Counted from the stretch's first letter, positions 50,908 through 60,472 are shown. The stretch is DNA of 64,000 nt from CAZPAN01 sp964581165 (GCA_964581165.1 CAZOMM010000001.1:1-64000), one strand, 5' to 3'. Notes: generated by a model not told the origin, from the letters alone. A program made the numbers and translations.

Positions 50908-52158
50908 ATGCCGGGCAAAAACACCGGGCTAGAACCCGGATTCTATGGTTATCTAGACTCACGAGGAATTTCACGTAGGAGCTTCGTAAAGTTTTGCGGC
51001 GGAATTGCTGCAGCTTTAGGTTGGTCTTACACAATGACTCCAAAGATTGCTAAGGCCATAGAGGATGCCGCAGAAGAGTCACAGGGAAGTCTTGCTCCAG
51101 TTATATGGCTGGAGGCGGGTTCTTGTTCAGGATGCACCGAGTCTGCTGCTCAAGCTGCAAATCCTGATATAGCAACCATCGTTTTAGATCTGATTTCGCT
51201 CAATTATGCCGAAACCCTTTCTGCAGGAGCTGGCTATTCATTAGAAGAAGCCAAATCTGAGACTATCGAAGCCGGAGGGTACATTCTCGTTTACGAGGGT
51301 GCAGTCATGACTGGCTGGGATGGAAATGCCCTTAGAATTGCGGATCATAAGGGAACTGACATCCTTCTTGAAGCTGCTGAAAATGCAGATGCAATCATTG
51401 CCTGTGGATCCTGTGCTGTAGATGGTGGCTGGGCTGCGGCCTATCCCAATCCAGGTGATGCCACTGGTGTACAGAACTTCCTAGAAGAAAATGGAGTCTC
51501 TAAGCCAATCATTAACATTCCATGTTGTCCAGTTAATCCCGAGGCGCTTGTGGCTGTGCTAGTGGACTATCTCCTCATAGGACAACTTCCTGAGCTCAAT
51601 TCCAAGAACATGCCTGAGTCTATGTTTGGGCAAGCAATACACGACAACTGTCCCAGACGAGGACATTTTGAAAATGGAGAGTTTGTTTATAAGTTTGGAT
51701 CTGAGGAAGAAAAGAAGGGTTACTGTCTATATCCAGTAGGCTGTAGAGGTCCTCAAACGAGTTCTAACTGTCCTCGGATTAAGTGGAACAGAAACCTTAG
51801 CTGGTGTGTTCAATCGGGCGCCCCCTGCTGTGGATGTGCACAGGCCGATCCAAGCTCAAACAGTGGAAACTGGGTTGAGGTAAACGCACCGTTTATATCG
51901 TCTAGACACCGCGATATCAGGATAGGTGATTTTGCCGTCCAGCCTCAAACGATAGCTCTTACAGTTGCTGGTGTTGTGGCTGCTGCAGTTGTGGTTCATG
52001 GTTTTGGAATGAAGGCATCCAAACGCACTGGTGGTGGTGCTCCTATCGAGACCGTGACAGATTATGAGCGCAAGCAGAGACTCAAGCGAGAGGCCACAAT
52101 GAGTGCCTATGGCATCACAGATACAGAAGAAAATGATGGGAAAGGAGGTGGTCTGTGA
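50908..52158 (+). CDS. hyaA: [NiFe] hydrogenase small subunit
   Basis: A 416-residue small subunit of a membrane-bound group 1 uptake hydrogenase. A twin-arginine signal 'SRRSFVKFCGG' is near residue 23, so the folded heterodimer is exported by Tat. Cluster ligands: 'LEAGSCSGCTES' near 70 (proximal), 'ACGSCAVDGG' near 165, 'PCCPVNPE' near 205, 'YPVGCRGPQTSSNCPRIKWN' near 280 (medial/distal), 'CCGCAQ' near 308. A membrane anchor 'IALTVAGVVAAAVVVHGFG' lies near 350. ATG at 50908 has AGGGGGTGA; an upstream in-frame TTG with AGGAGG is an alternative. Overlaps hyaB by one base. Confidence 0.95.
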   Translation: MPGKNTGLEPGFYGYLDSRGISRRSFVKFCGGIAAALGWSYTMTPKIAKAIEDAAEESQGSLAPVIWLEAGSCSGCTESAAQAANPDIATIVLDLISLNYAETLSAGAGYSLEEAKSETIEAGGYILVYEGAVMTGWDGNALRIADHKGTDILLEAAENADAIIACGSCAVDGGWAAAYPNPGDATGVQNFLEENGVSKPIINIPCCPVNPEALVAVLVDYLLIGQLPELNSKNMPESMFGQAIHDNCPRRGHFENGEFVYKFGSEEEKKGYCLYPVGCRGPQTSSNCPRIKWNRNLSWCVQSGAPCCGCAQADPSSNSGNWVEVNAPFISSRHRDIRIGDFAVQPQTIALTVAGVVAAAVVVHGFGMKASKRTGGGAPIETVTDYERKQRLKREATMSAYGITDTEENDGKGGGL

Positions 52159-53807
52159 TGAGTCCAAACATTAATTCGATAATCGATCCGGTAACTAGGA
52201 TAGAGGGTCATCTTAGGATCGAGATGGAGGTTGAGAATGGTCAGGTCTCTAGGGCTTGGGGCGTAGGCGGGCTCTTCCGTGGCATGGAGCTTGTTCTAGA
52301 GGGACGAGAGCCAGAGGATGCCGCTTATATTTCACAGAGAATTTGCGGTGTTTGCCCTGTATCACATGCACACGCCTCCTGTTTTGCGGGCGAGCTTGCA
52401 ATGGGAATTAATGAGCTTCCAAATGGAGCTCGAATTGTTAGAAACATTGTTGAAGCTGCTCAGCACCTGCACTCGGATATCCTGTGGTTCTACAATCTCA
52501 CCGGTTTGGATTACGTAGATCCCACACATGCTTTAGAAGCCGATGTTGCCTCGGCTTATGATCTTGCTTATGAAGCAGGTACGGGGATTTCGGATTTTGG
52601 TGCAGTTAAAGATCATCTTCAGGCCTTTGTCGACAATGGTCAGCTATCAATCTTTTCGGGGAATTGGTTCTCTCGCGATACTTATACCCTTCCGGCTGAG
52701 CTGGATCTTATTGGCACGGCGCATTATCTTGAGGCTTTGGAGTATCAAGCTATTGCGTCTGAGATCTCAGGAATTGTTGGCGGCAAAATGCCTCACATCA
52801 TGTCTTCGCTGCCAGGTGGAACCACCTTTATACCCACAGATGATAATCTCGACGATATTCTTTTTAGAGCCAAAAAGGTTCGCGATTGGGTGTATTCAAC
52901 TCTAATTCCTGATACCTATGCTATTGCGCCTTATTACGCTGATGCGCTTAGTTTTGGAAGGTCTCATGGCAACTATCTTGCCTGGGGAGTTTTTAACGAC
53001 GAGACACAGTTGCCAGAGAATAGATATCTACCTGCGGGTATTTTGGATTCAGATGGCAATTTGAGTTCTGTGGATGAGTCGCTTATAACTGAGTACACGG
53101 GACATTCGTTCTACTCGGATGCATCCACGCTCAATCCTAGAGAAGGCCAGACTCTTCCAGAGTATCCTTATTCGCCTAGCCTTGACGATAGATACACTTG
53201 GAATAAATGTCCGCATTACAATGGACTTCCTTATGAGGCAGGTCCGCTGTCTAGGATCTTGATTGCTTATCACAGTGGTGTAGAAGCTATTCAAACATCT
53301 GTAGATAGTGCTTTGCAGACTTTGGGCTTGGCCGGCAATCTCTCGGTTTTGGAGTCCACTCTTGGTAGAGCTTTGGCTCGCAACCTTGAATGTGCATATA
53401 TAGCCGATTTACTTGTTTCCTGGATTGAAGAGCTAATAGCTGCGCTTGCCGAGGGTGAGTCTAGCTTCTTTACAGAGGCTGCTACAACCTCTGGAGAGGG
53501 AGCTGGAATGTGGGAGGCTCCACGAGGGGCACTGTATCACTACATGAAGATCAATAATAGAAAGATCGAGAAGTATCAGATCATTATCCCCACTACTTGG
53601 AATCTGGCACCTAGGGATGCAGATGGCGAACCCGGTCCTATCGAGAAGGCTCTCGAAGGTGTTCCGGTAGACGATCTAGAGAAGCCAATTAATGCACTAA
53701 GAACTGTGCATAGCTTTGACCCTTGTGTTGCATGTGCGGTGCATATTAGTGAGCCAGCTACAGGAAAGCATTTTGAAACTGTGTTAAACCCCTGGGGGGT
53801 GAGGTAA
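52158..53807 (+). CDS. hyaB: [NiFe] hydrogenase large subunit
   Basis: A 549-residue catalytic subunit. L1 motif 'RISQRICGVCPVSHAHA'-like region near residue 60 and L2 'DPCVACAVH' near the C-terminus supply the four Cys that bind the Ni-Fe site. The 20 residues after the last His (ISEPATGKHFETVLNPWGVR) are the expected cleavable tail removed by HyaD after nickel insertion. 'PVTRIEGHLRIEMEVE' starts the protein as in HyaB. AAGGAGG lies 8 bases before the ATG. Hyp maturation genes are not in the window. Confidence 0.96.
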   Translation: MSPNINSIIDPVTRIEGHLRIEMEVENGQVSRAWGVGGLFRGMELVLEGREPEDAAYISQRICGVCPVSHAHASCFAGELAMGINELPNGARIVRNIVEAAQHLHSDILWFYNLTGLDYVDPTHALEADVASAYDLAYEAGTGISDFGAVKDHLQAFVDNGQLSIFSGNWFSRDTYTLPAELDLIGTAHYLEALEYQAIASEISGIVGGKMPHIMSSLPGGTTFIPTDDNLDDILFRAKKVRDWVYSTLIPDTYAIAPYYADALSFGRSHGNYLAWGVFNDETQLPENRYLPAGILDSDGNLSSVDESLITEYTGHSFYSDASTLNPREGQTLPEYPYSPSLDDRYTWNKCPHYNGLPYEAGPLSRILIAYHSGVEAIQTSVDSALQTLGLAGNLSVLESTLGRALARNLECAYIADLLVSWIEELIAALAEGESSFFTEAATTSGEGAGMWEAPRGALYHYMKINNRKIEKYQIIIPTTWNLAPRDADGEPGPIEKALEGVPVDDLEKPINALRTVHSFDPCVACAVHISEPATGKHFETVLNPWGVR

Positions 53808-53809
53808 AA

Positions 53810-54544
53810 ATGGCGCATTTGGCACACTATAGAGAGGCCCATCCGCTCCCATTTGTGGTGTCGCATTGGATCAATCTTATCAGCATGATTTCGCTGATTA
53901 TTACCGGCTTTTACATTCACTACCCCTTTATTCCAGGTTGGATGGGTGTAGCGCGGGGTGTTCATATCTTTTGTGGCGTTGTGCTTCTTCTCAATATGAT
54001 CGTAAGAGTTATTCTTTCGTTTATTGTTAAGGATGCGCAGCGTGGTGGGACAAGAGAAGGTCTAGATCTTGATTACAAGAACTTCTTTCCCAGTAAGGCA
54101 AACAGGCATCAATTCTTCTCTTGGATAAAGTATTACCTGTTTATTAAAAAGGAGCATCCCAAGGGTTCAAAATATGGATCTCTGCAGAAGCTCTGCTACT
54201 TTTTGATTCCGTTTTTGATTCTAGCTTCTGCCTATTCGGGTTTTGCGTTGTGGGAGACCACTTCCAGCTGGGCACTTTTTGCTTGGGGGACTAATCTTGT
54301 AGGCGGAGTGATGAACATGAGGATTATCCACTACTTTTTGATGTGGGTTTTCATCATCTTCATGATCATCCATATTTACCTGGCCAACATCGAGGGTACT
54401 GCCGCTACAAAGCTGATGTTTCTGCGTAAGGAGCACGGCGGTTTGGTTGTAGACCCAGAGACTGGCGATATTATTGGCGAAGATTTGAATCCCGAGACGT
54501 ACACGCGCAGCAAAAATTCTCCTTATGACTGGCAAAAGTCTTAG
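53810..54544 (+). CDS. hyaC: Hydrogenase cytochrome b subunit
   Basis: A 244-residue di-heme cytochrome b with about four helices. 'FVVSHWINLISMISLIITGFYIHYP' type helix 1 and 'ARGVHIFCGVVLLLNMIVRV' type helix 2 supply His ligands, and 'RIIHYFLMWVFIIFMIIHIY' type helix 4 two more. It passes electrons from H2 to the quinone pool. The start is two bases after the hyaB stop. The C-terminus (EETGDIIGEDLNPETY-like) is hydrophilic. Confidence 0.94.
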   Translation: MAHLAHYREAHPLPFVVSHWINLISMISLIITGFYIHYPFIPGWMGVARGVHIFCGVVLLLNMIVRVILSFIVKDAQRGGTREGLDLDYKNFFPSKANRHQFFSWIKYYLFIKKEHPKGSKYGSLQKLCYFLIPFLILASAYSGFALWETTSSWALFAWGTNLVGGVMNMRIIHYFLMWVFIIFMIIHIYLANIEGTAATKLMFLRKEHGGLVVDPETGDIIGEDLNPETYTRSKNSPYDWQKS

Positions 54545-54727
54545 ATTTCTGTCTTGTCTGAGAGCTGTTGTTTGAGAGTTTTGTAGCAGCTGCAAAAGAA
54601 GGCCATAGTACAGGCCAATGTGTCTTTAGCTTGGAAATTTTGAAAGTGAAAGTGGAGTCCTGATTTGCAGTTAGGCTGTTAATGAGAGCTAAGATACTTT
54701 GTTGATGTGCTGACTCTTATAAAATTG

Positions 54728-54769
54728 AAATCAAAACCCGGTTGCAAGTTTGCTTCCGGGTTTTGATTT
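54728..54769 (+). terminator. Terminator after hyaC
   Basis: AAATCAAAACCCGG (54728-54741) and CCGGGTTTTGATTT (54756-54769) are a perfect 14-bp stem containing its own T-run. hyaD then needs read-through or a promoter of its own in 54770-54890. Confidence 0.7.
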
Positions 54770-54835
54770 GAGTGGGGCAGTGTTAAGTGGAATAGTTTGT
54801 TTTGTGGAGCAAAGTACACCCAGCGGCTCCAAGCG

Positions 54836-54874
54836 TAGCCATTCAGTAATCGTGTCAATTCTGATTTGGCATAG
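54836..54874 (+). repeat. Dispersed 39-bp intergenic element, copy C
   Basis: TAGCCATTCAGTAATCGTG followed by TCAATTCTGATTTGGCATAG. It lies between the hyaC terminator and the hyaD start. Confidence 0.7.
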
Positions 54875-54894
54875 AGTTGTTCTAAGGAGTGGTC

Positions 54895-55428
54895 TTGCGA
54901 GATTCTCAGGACATAAAGAATGTTCACGTCATGTGTGTTGGCAACATTCTTTTAATGGATGAGGGTGTAGGCCCACAGATTGCGCGAACTTTGCTCGATA
55001 TGTATGAGTTTCCTAACAATGTCGAAGTTGCAGACTGCGCAACTTTGGGTCTTTCCTTGGTGGGAATTTTCAAAGATAGAGATCTTGTAATCTGTGTAGA
55101 TGCAGTAGATGGTACAGGTTCAGCGCCAGGGACTGTTTTTACCTATCGTCCTGAGGATATGGCTGCAAGAAGTGCTATGCCGTCGGCTCATGGTTTTACC
55201 TTGCTCGATGTAATAGATGCTGCCCGCATGCTTGGCTACGATGCCGAGGTTAGATGCGTTGGTATTCAGGTGGCTTGCATGAATCCTGCCGAGTATCACA
55301 TAGGTTTAAGTCCTGAGGTTCAAGCTGCTGTAGAAAAGGCTGCTCAGACTGTGGTTTCGCTTTTGCTGGCGTATGGTGTTAGAGGGATTGTTGATCGAGC
55401 TGAGGGCAAAGAAGTAAAACTTCTATGA
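54895..55428 (+). CDS. hyaD: Hydrogenase maturation protease
   Basis: A 177-residue HybD/HyaD-type endopeptidase. 'VMCVGNILLMDEGVGPQIARTL' near residue 13 carries the conserved Gly-Asn and Glu nickel ligand; 'VICVDAVDGTGSAPGT' near 65 the Asp; 'SAHGFTLLDVIDAA' near 93 the His. It removes the C-terminal tail of HyaB once nickel is inserted. TTG at 54895 has AAGGAG at 5 bases; GTG at 54889 lies within that site. Confidence 0.93.
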   Translation: MRDSQDIKNVHVMCVGNILLMDEGVGPQIARTLLDMYEFPNNVEVADCATLGLSLVGIFKDRDLVICVDAVDGTGSAPGTVFTYRPEDMAARSAMPSAHGFTLLDVIDAARMLGYDAEVRCVGIQVACMNPAEYHIGLSPEVQAAVEKAAQTVVSLLLAYGVRGIVDRAEGKEVKLL

Positions 55429-55455
55429 GTAATTACTTTGGCAAAGTGGAGCAGC

Positions 55456-56892
55456 TTAATAAGCTGGTGTTTCAAGAACAATCTCTGGTCTTGTTGGAGG
55501 GGATATAGGCTGAGTTTCGTTGCTGTTATTAGTGCTAGGGCGCAAAAGCGTAAAAGCTAGCACCACAGCTACTAATGCGACTGCCCCCAAGCCGACTGCG
55601 AGCAGGATTGTTTTACGATTTTGTGTTCTTGCGTGTTTTGTATCCGATTTATCTGAGACTTTTTGTGCGAGCGAGTATCTGTTAAGCGAGTACCTGTTTG
55701 CGTCTTTATTCTTTAAGCGATGTTTTTCTTGTTTTTCTTGTTTTGAGTGTTTTGTTGAGCGCTTTGGGTGCTTCGAGTGCTCAGCCTGTTGATGTTTAGA
55801 GTCTGCTTGGTTGTTTGACTTATGAATAGCCTCGCTTATTTTTGTATTCGACTCTCTTATTTCTAGCCTTAACCCGCGTAGTTGTTCTGCAAGTTTTGCG
55901 GCAGATTGGTATCTGTTGTGGGGTTCGAAGGCGCACATCTTACTAAGAATCTGGTTGATTGTTTGCATTTGCTTTTTTGACAATCTGTGTTGCCTTGCAT
56001 CTGTATGATCGAGCTGCGGCACCTCTCCGATTAAACGTTTGGCCATTTCAAAGCGAGGATCTGCTCTTCTATTTATTCCAAGCATCTCAGAAAAAACGAT
56101 GCCTAGTGCGTAGATGTCGGATCTAATATCAACTCTAGAACTATCAGTTAATTGCTCTGGTGGCATATACCTTGTTGTTCCAGCTAATTTTGTTGCCAAC
56201 TCTGCATTTATAACGAGTCTGGTTTTAGCAATTCCCAGATCAATTAGTTTGGCTGTTCCATCTTTAGTAATCATGATATTTGCAGGCTTGATATCTCTAT
56301 GAGCTGTCACAGTGCCATCGCGATGCAAATAATCTAGAGCCGAGGCAATGCCGGCAGTGATCTTTAAAGCTTCGTCAAGCTTAAGTCTAGGATTTGTCGC
56401 AGAATTTGGGGCATTGTGTAGCAAGGCATCAAGTGAGGGTCCATTTATAAATTCCATAACTAGCAAGGGCAAATCTAAAAGGTTGCTCTTGTTTGTCTTG
56501 ATAGAGCTGTTTGTTTTAAGCGTTCCGGTAGCTATTCCATAAACAATATTTGGATGGGATATTCGACACAGCAAATGTGATTCACGTAAAAATCTCTCCA
56601 TACTCGATGTGCCAAGTAACTCGGGGCGCAAAATTTTGACAGCTACCTTAGAGCCTTCATAAATGCCTTGTCTAACCGAGCAGCTGGAACCGCAACCTAT
56701 CTCCTCTTGAAGCAATAGTGGGCGGATCAGTCCTGTTTTGGGGTTGTAGATGCTGATACCTCCACCGATGCTGCCGTCGCTGCCGTTGCTGCTGCTGATA
56801 CCTCCACCGATCCTGTTATCGCCGCCGCCGCCGCTGCACCCTTCTTTTTCAAAATCTAAATTGCTGTTGCAAATCGAGTTTTGTAAGTCCAT
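55456..56892 (-). CDS. Hanks-type Ser/Thr protein kinase with one membrane helix
   Basis: A 478-residue kinase. After a Gly/Ser/Ile-rich repetitive N-terminus (about residues 18-50) comes the kinase domain: glycine loop 'IGCGSSCSVRQG' near 64, VAVKIL lysine, 'AHRDIKPANIMI' near 200 and 'DLGIAKTRL' near 217 (DLG in place of DFG, common in PknB), and 'GTTRYMPPEQL'. A basic linker with HSK/QEK repeats precedes the membrane helix 'TILLAVGLGAVALVAVVLAFTLL'-type segment near 430; the external tail is only about 25 residues and lacks PASTA domains. GGGAGG precedes ATG at 56892. Divergent from the secreted protein at 56937. Confidence 0.9.
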   Translation of the reverse strand: MDLQNSICNSNLDFEKEGCSGGGGDNRIGGGISSSNGSDGSIGGGISIYNPKTGLIRPLLLQEEIGCGSSCSVRQGIYEGSKVAVKILRPELLGTSSMERFLRESHLLCRISHPNIVYGIATGTLKTNSSIKTNKSNLLDLPLLVMEFINGPSLDALLHNAPNSATNPRLKLDEALKITAGIASALDYLHRDGTVTAHRDIKPANIMITKDGTAKLIDLGIAKTRLVINAELATKLAGTTRYMPPEQLTDSSRVDIRSDIYALGIVFSEMLGINRRADPRFEMAKRLIGEVPQLDHTDARQHRLSKKQMQTINQILSKMCAFEPHNRYQSAAKLAEQLRGLRLEIRESNTKISEAIHKSNNQADSKHQQAEHSKHPKRSTKHSKQEKQEKHRLKNKDANRYSLNRYSLAQKVSDKSDTKHARTQNRKTILLAVGLGAVALVAVVLAFTLLRPSTNNSNETQPISPPTRPEIVLETPAY

Positions 56893-56936
56893 ACTTTTCC
56901 TCCCGAGGACCAGTCTGCCCGTAAGGGGAGCGGCCC

Positions 56937-58349
56937 ATGAAATACAGTAGAGCGCTTGCGATCCCGGTGGGGATTGCCCTGCTTGTATGTCTATCACTAA
57001 GTTCTTCCTGTTCATCCGAAGACGACCAAAACAAAATCCAAACCGAATCCAAACAGAGCCAAAATTCGAGTTCTCCTTCTAAATCTTCTTCGTCCTCTTC
57101 TATCGAGGCTTTGGTGGCAGAAGCAGTCAATGACTTTGCCATATGGTCTAGGGGAAGATTGGCTGTAAGCACCGGGGACGAAGATGACGATCTGATGTTT
57201 GAGGTAGATCCAGAAACAGGCAAAACCAGGGCATGGGGATCATTGGAGGTTGACGGATCTGCATTATTTACCGGAAACGTGCGTAGTGGATCTTTGTCTA
57301 CTTTGGGTAGAGTTTCGGCAGGTTCCTTACTGGCCGATGACATATCGGTTGCAGAGGCTGAGTTTTTGGCACTATCTACGGATTGGCTTGAATCGAGTTA
57401 TGTAATTACGAATATCGTAAATTCTTCAAGTCTTAAAGCGGATGAGCTAAGTGCTAGCGATGTGCAAACAGATAGGATTCAAGCAGGCAGTATTGCGGCA
57501 AACGGAGCCAAGATAGAAAGTCTTGGTGTATCAAATATTGTTACCACTGCTATAGAGTCTACAGATGCCAGTTTAGGATTGCTAAAAGCAGAGCTCGCGG
57601 CTCTAGATTCTCTGAATGCAAGCAATGCTTCTATAGCAGATATCTATGCCAGTTCATTGGCTGTATTTGATATCGGTAGCAAAAATGCCAGTATCAACAT
57701 TCTTAACGTTTTAGATGCAGATATATCAAGCCTTGCGAGTTCGATTATCCAAAGTTCTCAGTTACTTACTGATACTCTAGCCACTATCAGTCTTAGCGCA
57801 AAAAACATCAGTGGCCAAAACCTAGAGATAACAGACAGCATTAGCGCCGAAAGCATTAGCGCCGACACCATTAACACCGATACTATTAGCGCTGATGCCA
57901 TTAGTGTCGATGTTGTCGAAGCAGCCATAGCCACCATCGCAGGAACCCTAAAGACATACTCACTCGAGGCGCAATCTATAACAGGTACTCTCTCAACTGT
58001 TGCGGTAGACAGCTCTTCGGCTGGAATTGTAGAAATACCCTCAGTTTATATTGAGATTAACAATGAGCCAGTAGATCCAAATAATCCAACAGTGGGTAAT
58101 GTCTTGATAGAGCCGGTAATTTCTTCAGTTGCCATCGAGGTTCCACAGTCAACAGACTTTGTCATTGCTTCTCTTCTCGGGACACCAAGCTCGTATGCTC
58201 CAAGCGTTTGGTCTTGTCCTGTCCAAGGAAATACATGGGAGATTTATGTCTCATATTCTGCCTATGATGTTGAAAGGATGTACGAGAATGGAGTGTTAGA
58301 AACGCCAAATAATACGATTGCTTGGCTTGCTGTCAATACTTCCTACTAA
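56937..58349 (+). CDS. Secreted repetitive, solenoid-like protein
   Basis: A 470-residue protein. The N-terminal 'ALAIPVGIALLVCLSLSSSC' is a signal peptide; the Cys could be a lipid attachment site, though the lipobox is imperfect (SSSC). A Ser/Lys/Gln-rich linker follows, then residues about 95-360 consist of short repeats rich in Ser, Ala, Ile, Asp with period about 5-10 (for example ISADTINTDTISADAISVD), suggesting a beta-solenoid. The final 110 residues form a separate domain. No catalytic motif recognised. AAGGGGAGC precedes the ATG. Only 44 bases separate it from the divergent kinase gene, so they may share control. Confidence 0.7.
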   Translation: MKYSRALAIPVGIALLVCLSLSSSCSSEDDQNKIQTESKQSQNSSSPSKSSSSSSIEALVAEAVNDFAIWSRGRLAVSTGDEDDDLMFEVDPETGKTRAWGSLEVDGSALFTGNVRSGSLSTLGRVSAGSLLADDISVAEAEFLALSTDWLESSYVITNIVNSSSLKADELSASDVQTDRIQAGSIAANGAKIESLGVSNIVTTAIESTDASLGLLKAELAALDSLNASNASIADIYASSLAVFDIGSKNASINILNVLDADISSLASSIIQSSQLLTDTLATISLSAKNISGQNLEITDSISAESISADTINTDTISADAISVDVVEAAIATIAGTLKTYSLEAQSITGTLSTVAVDSSSAGIVEIPSVYIEINNEPVDPNNPTVGNVLIEPVISSVAIEVPQSTDFVIASLLGTPSSYAPSVWSCPVQGNTWEIYVSYSAYDVERMYENGVLETPNNTIAWLAVNTSY

Positions 58350-58460
58350 TTATTTTACCTCTCACTACGCATCCGTTCGCTTATTTGTGTGCATTTAATG
58401 AAGTAATAATGTCTATCATTCTGCACTTGTGAATTGGCGATAGAGATTCAAGGAGTGTGC

Positions 58461-59336
58461 ATGAACAACTTTAACTCCCCGGCTGAGATTTCACAGGTAT
58501 CTATAGGCAATGCAATCGTAAAGACCTCGTATCCGCTTCCCAAGATGATTCTTCTGTCTATTCTTGCTGGAATTTTCATTGCTATTGGCGCAGAGGCATC
58601 CAATCTTGCGATGCATCAGATTAGTAACGTTGGTCTTGCCAGATTAGTTGCCGGTTGCATCTTCCCAGTAGGTCTGATTATGGTGGTTATGCTTGGAGCC
58701 GAGCTGTTTACTGGCAATTGTTTCATGACGCAAGCCCTGCTTGCTCGCAAGATTCGCTGTAGATTATGGATTAAGAGTTTGGTTGTTCTTTGGTTTGGTA
58801 ATTTTGCAGGCTCTCTTTTGGTTGTTGGCTTGATTGCCTGTACAACTCAGTGGGGGTATAGCTCTGATGGTCTAGGTGCTTTTACCATTAATGTTGCCCT
58901 AGGTAAGGTAAATCTCAGCTTCTCCCAAGCCTTTATCTCAGGAATTGGTTGTAACCTGCTTGTTTGCATCGCAGTTTTGCTTGCAACGGCAGCAAAGGAT
59001 GTAATAGGAAAAATAGCAGGAATTTTTGTTGCAATTTCTGCATTTGTAATTTCTGGTTTTGAGCACTGTGTGGCAAATATGTACTACATTCCAGCGGGAA
59101 TTATTGCCGCTGCTAATCCTGATTATGCCTTAGCTGCCCAGGAGATTTATGGGATTACCGTAGAGCAATTGGCCAACTTGTCAGCAGCTGGTTTGTTTGG
59201 AAATCTCTTGCCAGTAACCTTGGGTAATATTATTGGTGGGGCGTTGCTTGGGGTTATTTTCTTCTTCTGCTATGGGAGCAAGTCTAGGTTCTTTAATCCA
59301 CAAAAACCTGCGGAGGCAAAGCCTGTAGAGGATTAG
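58461..59336 (+). CDS. Formate/nitrite transporter (FNT) family channel
   Basis: A 291-residue protein with six helices in the aquaporin-like FNT fold. 'LAGIFIAIGAEASNLAMH' near residue 38 is the Omega-type region, 'GAELFTGNCFMTQALLARKI' near 90 and 'GFEHCVANMYYIPAG' near 200 (central His) are hallmarks. It exports or imports formate, nitrite or hydrosulfide; close to hydrogenase genes, formate is the better guess. AAGGAG lies 5-6 bases before ATG 58461. A terminator follows. Confidence 0.93.
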   Translation: MNNFNSPAEISQVSIGNAIVKTSYPLPKMILLSILAGIFIAIGAEASNLAMHQISNVGLARLVAGCIFPVGLIMVVMLGAELFTGNCFMTQALLARKIRCRLWIKSLVVLWFGNFAGSLLVVGLIACTTQWGYSSDGLGAFTINVALGKVNLSFSQAFISGIGCNLLVCIAVLLATAAKDVIGKIAGIFVAISAFVISGFEHCVANMYYIPAGIIAAANPDYALAAQEIYGITVEQLANLSAAGLFGNLLPVTLGNIIGGALLGVIFFFCYGSKSRFFNPQKPAEAKPVED

Positions 59337-59366
59337 ATGACGCATTGTAGTTAAAGTTAGGTCATG

Positions 59367-59402
59367 TCGGCTCTTGGCAGTTTTGCTGGGGGCCGATTTT
59401 TT
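59367..59402 (+). terminator. Terminator after the FNT gene
   Basis: TCGGCTC and GGGCCGA pair with one mismatch, followed by six Ts. Confidence 0.6.
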
Positions 59403-59407
59403 ATAGG

Positions 59408-59464
59408 CGAACTTTTATAAGACCGAACTTTTATAAGACCGAACTTTTATAAGACCGAACTTTT
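59408..59464 (+). repeat. 16-bp perfect tandem repeat
   Basis: CGAACTTTTATAAGAC occurs three times exactly (59408, 59424, 59440) plus nine bases of a fourth; degenerate relatives continue to about 59570. No spacer structure, so not CRISPR. It occupies most of the 323 bases between the FNT and Mrp genes. Confidence 0.9.
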
Positions 59465-59659
59465 GGCCTATAGCATGAACTTCTATAAGACCAAATTTTT
59501 ATGCCTTTTTATGGGACTTTTTGGCTTTTTGGGCTTTATGAGGCTTGAATTTTTGGCCCATAGACCGAAATTGTTTTCGAGTAAAACCCTGGCAGTATAA
59601 TTGCTTGTTTGAAAGCTAGGGAATTTTAGAGGAATTTTAGAGAGAAGGGTGATTTGATA

Positions 59660-60472
59660 ATGGCCGAAGAGAGCCAACAACATAAATACAACATTCCCAA
59701 TCTCAAGGAGATGGATCGATATGCTCAGTTAAATTCTGAGAGTAAGGTCGGCAAGGTTATTGGCGTTGTTAGTGGTAAAGGCGGTGTTGGAAAATCCTTG
59801 GTAACCTCCTTGCTTGCAAGCATGGCAGCCAAGAAAGGCATGAACACGGCCATTCTCGACTCCGATATTACCGGCCCTTCCATTCCAAGAGTGTTTGGAA
59901 TCAATGGGCATGTGAGTAGTGCAGGCGAGGGACACATACTTCCAGCAACAACAGAGGGCGGCATCAAAGTGATGTCTCTTAACCTGCTAGTTCGTAACGA
60001 GACCGATCCGGTTATTTGGCGTGGTCCTATCATTTCTGGAATTGTTACTCAGTTTTGGTCGGAGGTTGATTGGGGCGACATCCAAGTTATGTTTGTGGAC
60101 ATGCCTCCAGGAACAGGCGATGTAGCGCTAACGCTTTTCCAATCGCTGCCAATAGACGGACTAGTTATTGTTTCGTCCCCACAGGAGCTTGTTGGCATGA
60201 TTGTCGAAAAAGCAGTGAACATGGCTCGGCAGATGAATGTTCCTGTACTGGGCTTGGTGGAAAACATGAGTTACCTTACCTGTCCAGACTGTGGTAAGAA
60301 AATCAATCTTTTTGGCGAGAGTCATCTAAACGATATTGCAAGCAATCACGGTATTGTGAATACCGCATCAATTCCGATGGATTCTAGACTTGCCGCTGCC
60401 TGCGATGCCGGCAAGATCGAGGATTTTGAGCAGGATTGGCTAAATGAGCTTTTCAATGCAATTGTGAAGTGA
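59660..60472 (+). CDS. Mrp/NBP35-family Fe-S carrier ATPase
   Basis: A 270-residue P-loop protein. 'IGVVSGKGGVGKSLVTSLLA' near residue 35 is the deviant Walker A, 'ILDSDITGPSIPRVFG' near 66, 'FVDMPPGTGDVALTLFQSLP' near 130 and 'GLVENMSYLTCPDCGKKINLFG' near 200 with the CxxC that holds a bridging [4Fe-4S] cluster. It delivers clusters to apo-enzymes, useful for the hydrogenase and oxidoreductases here. ATG at 59660 follows GAAGGGTGA. Lacks the N-terminal MIP18 domain of longer Mrp proteins. Confidence 0.93.
   Translation: MAEESQQHKYNIPNLKEMDRYAQLNSESKVGKVIGVVSGKGGVGKSLVTSLLASMAAKKGMNTAILDSDITGPSIPRVFGINGHVSSAGEGHILPATTEGGIKVMSLNLLVRNETDPVIWRGPIISGIVTQFWSEVDWGDIQVMFVDMPPGTGDVALTLFQSLPIDGLVIVSSPQELVGMIVEKAVNMARQMNVPVLGLVENMSYLTCPDCGKKINLFGESHLNDIASNHGIVNTASIPMDSRLAAACDAGKIEDFEQDWLNELFNAIVK

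Noticed and set aside
56220..56245. DLG instead of DFG in the kinase as a sign of inactivity
   Set aside because: DLG is common in active PknB-type kinases, and the HRD, VAVK and metal-binding Asn positions are intact.
59408..59464. Short exact repeats that could suggest a CRISPR array
   Set aside because: Units are directly adjacent 16-mers without spacers, and no cas genes are near.
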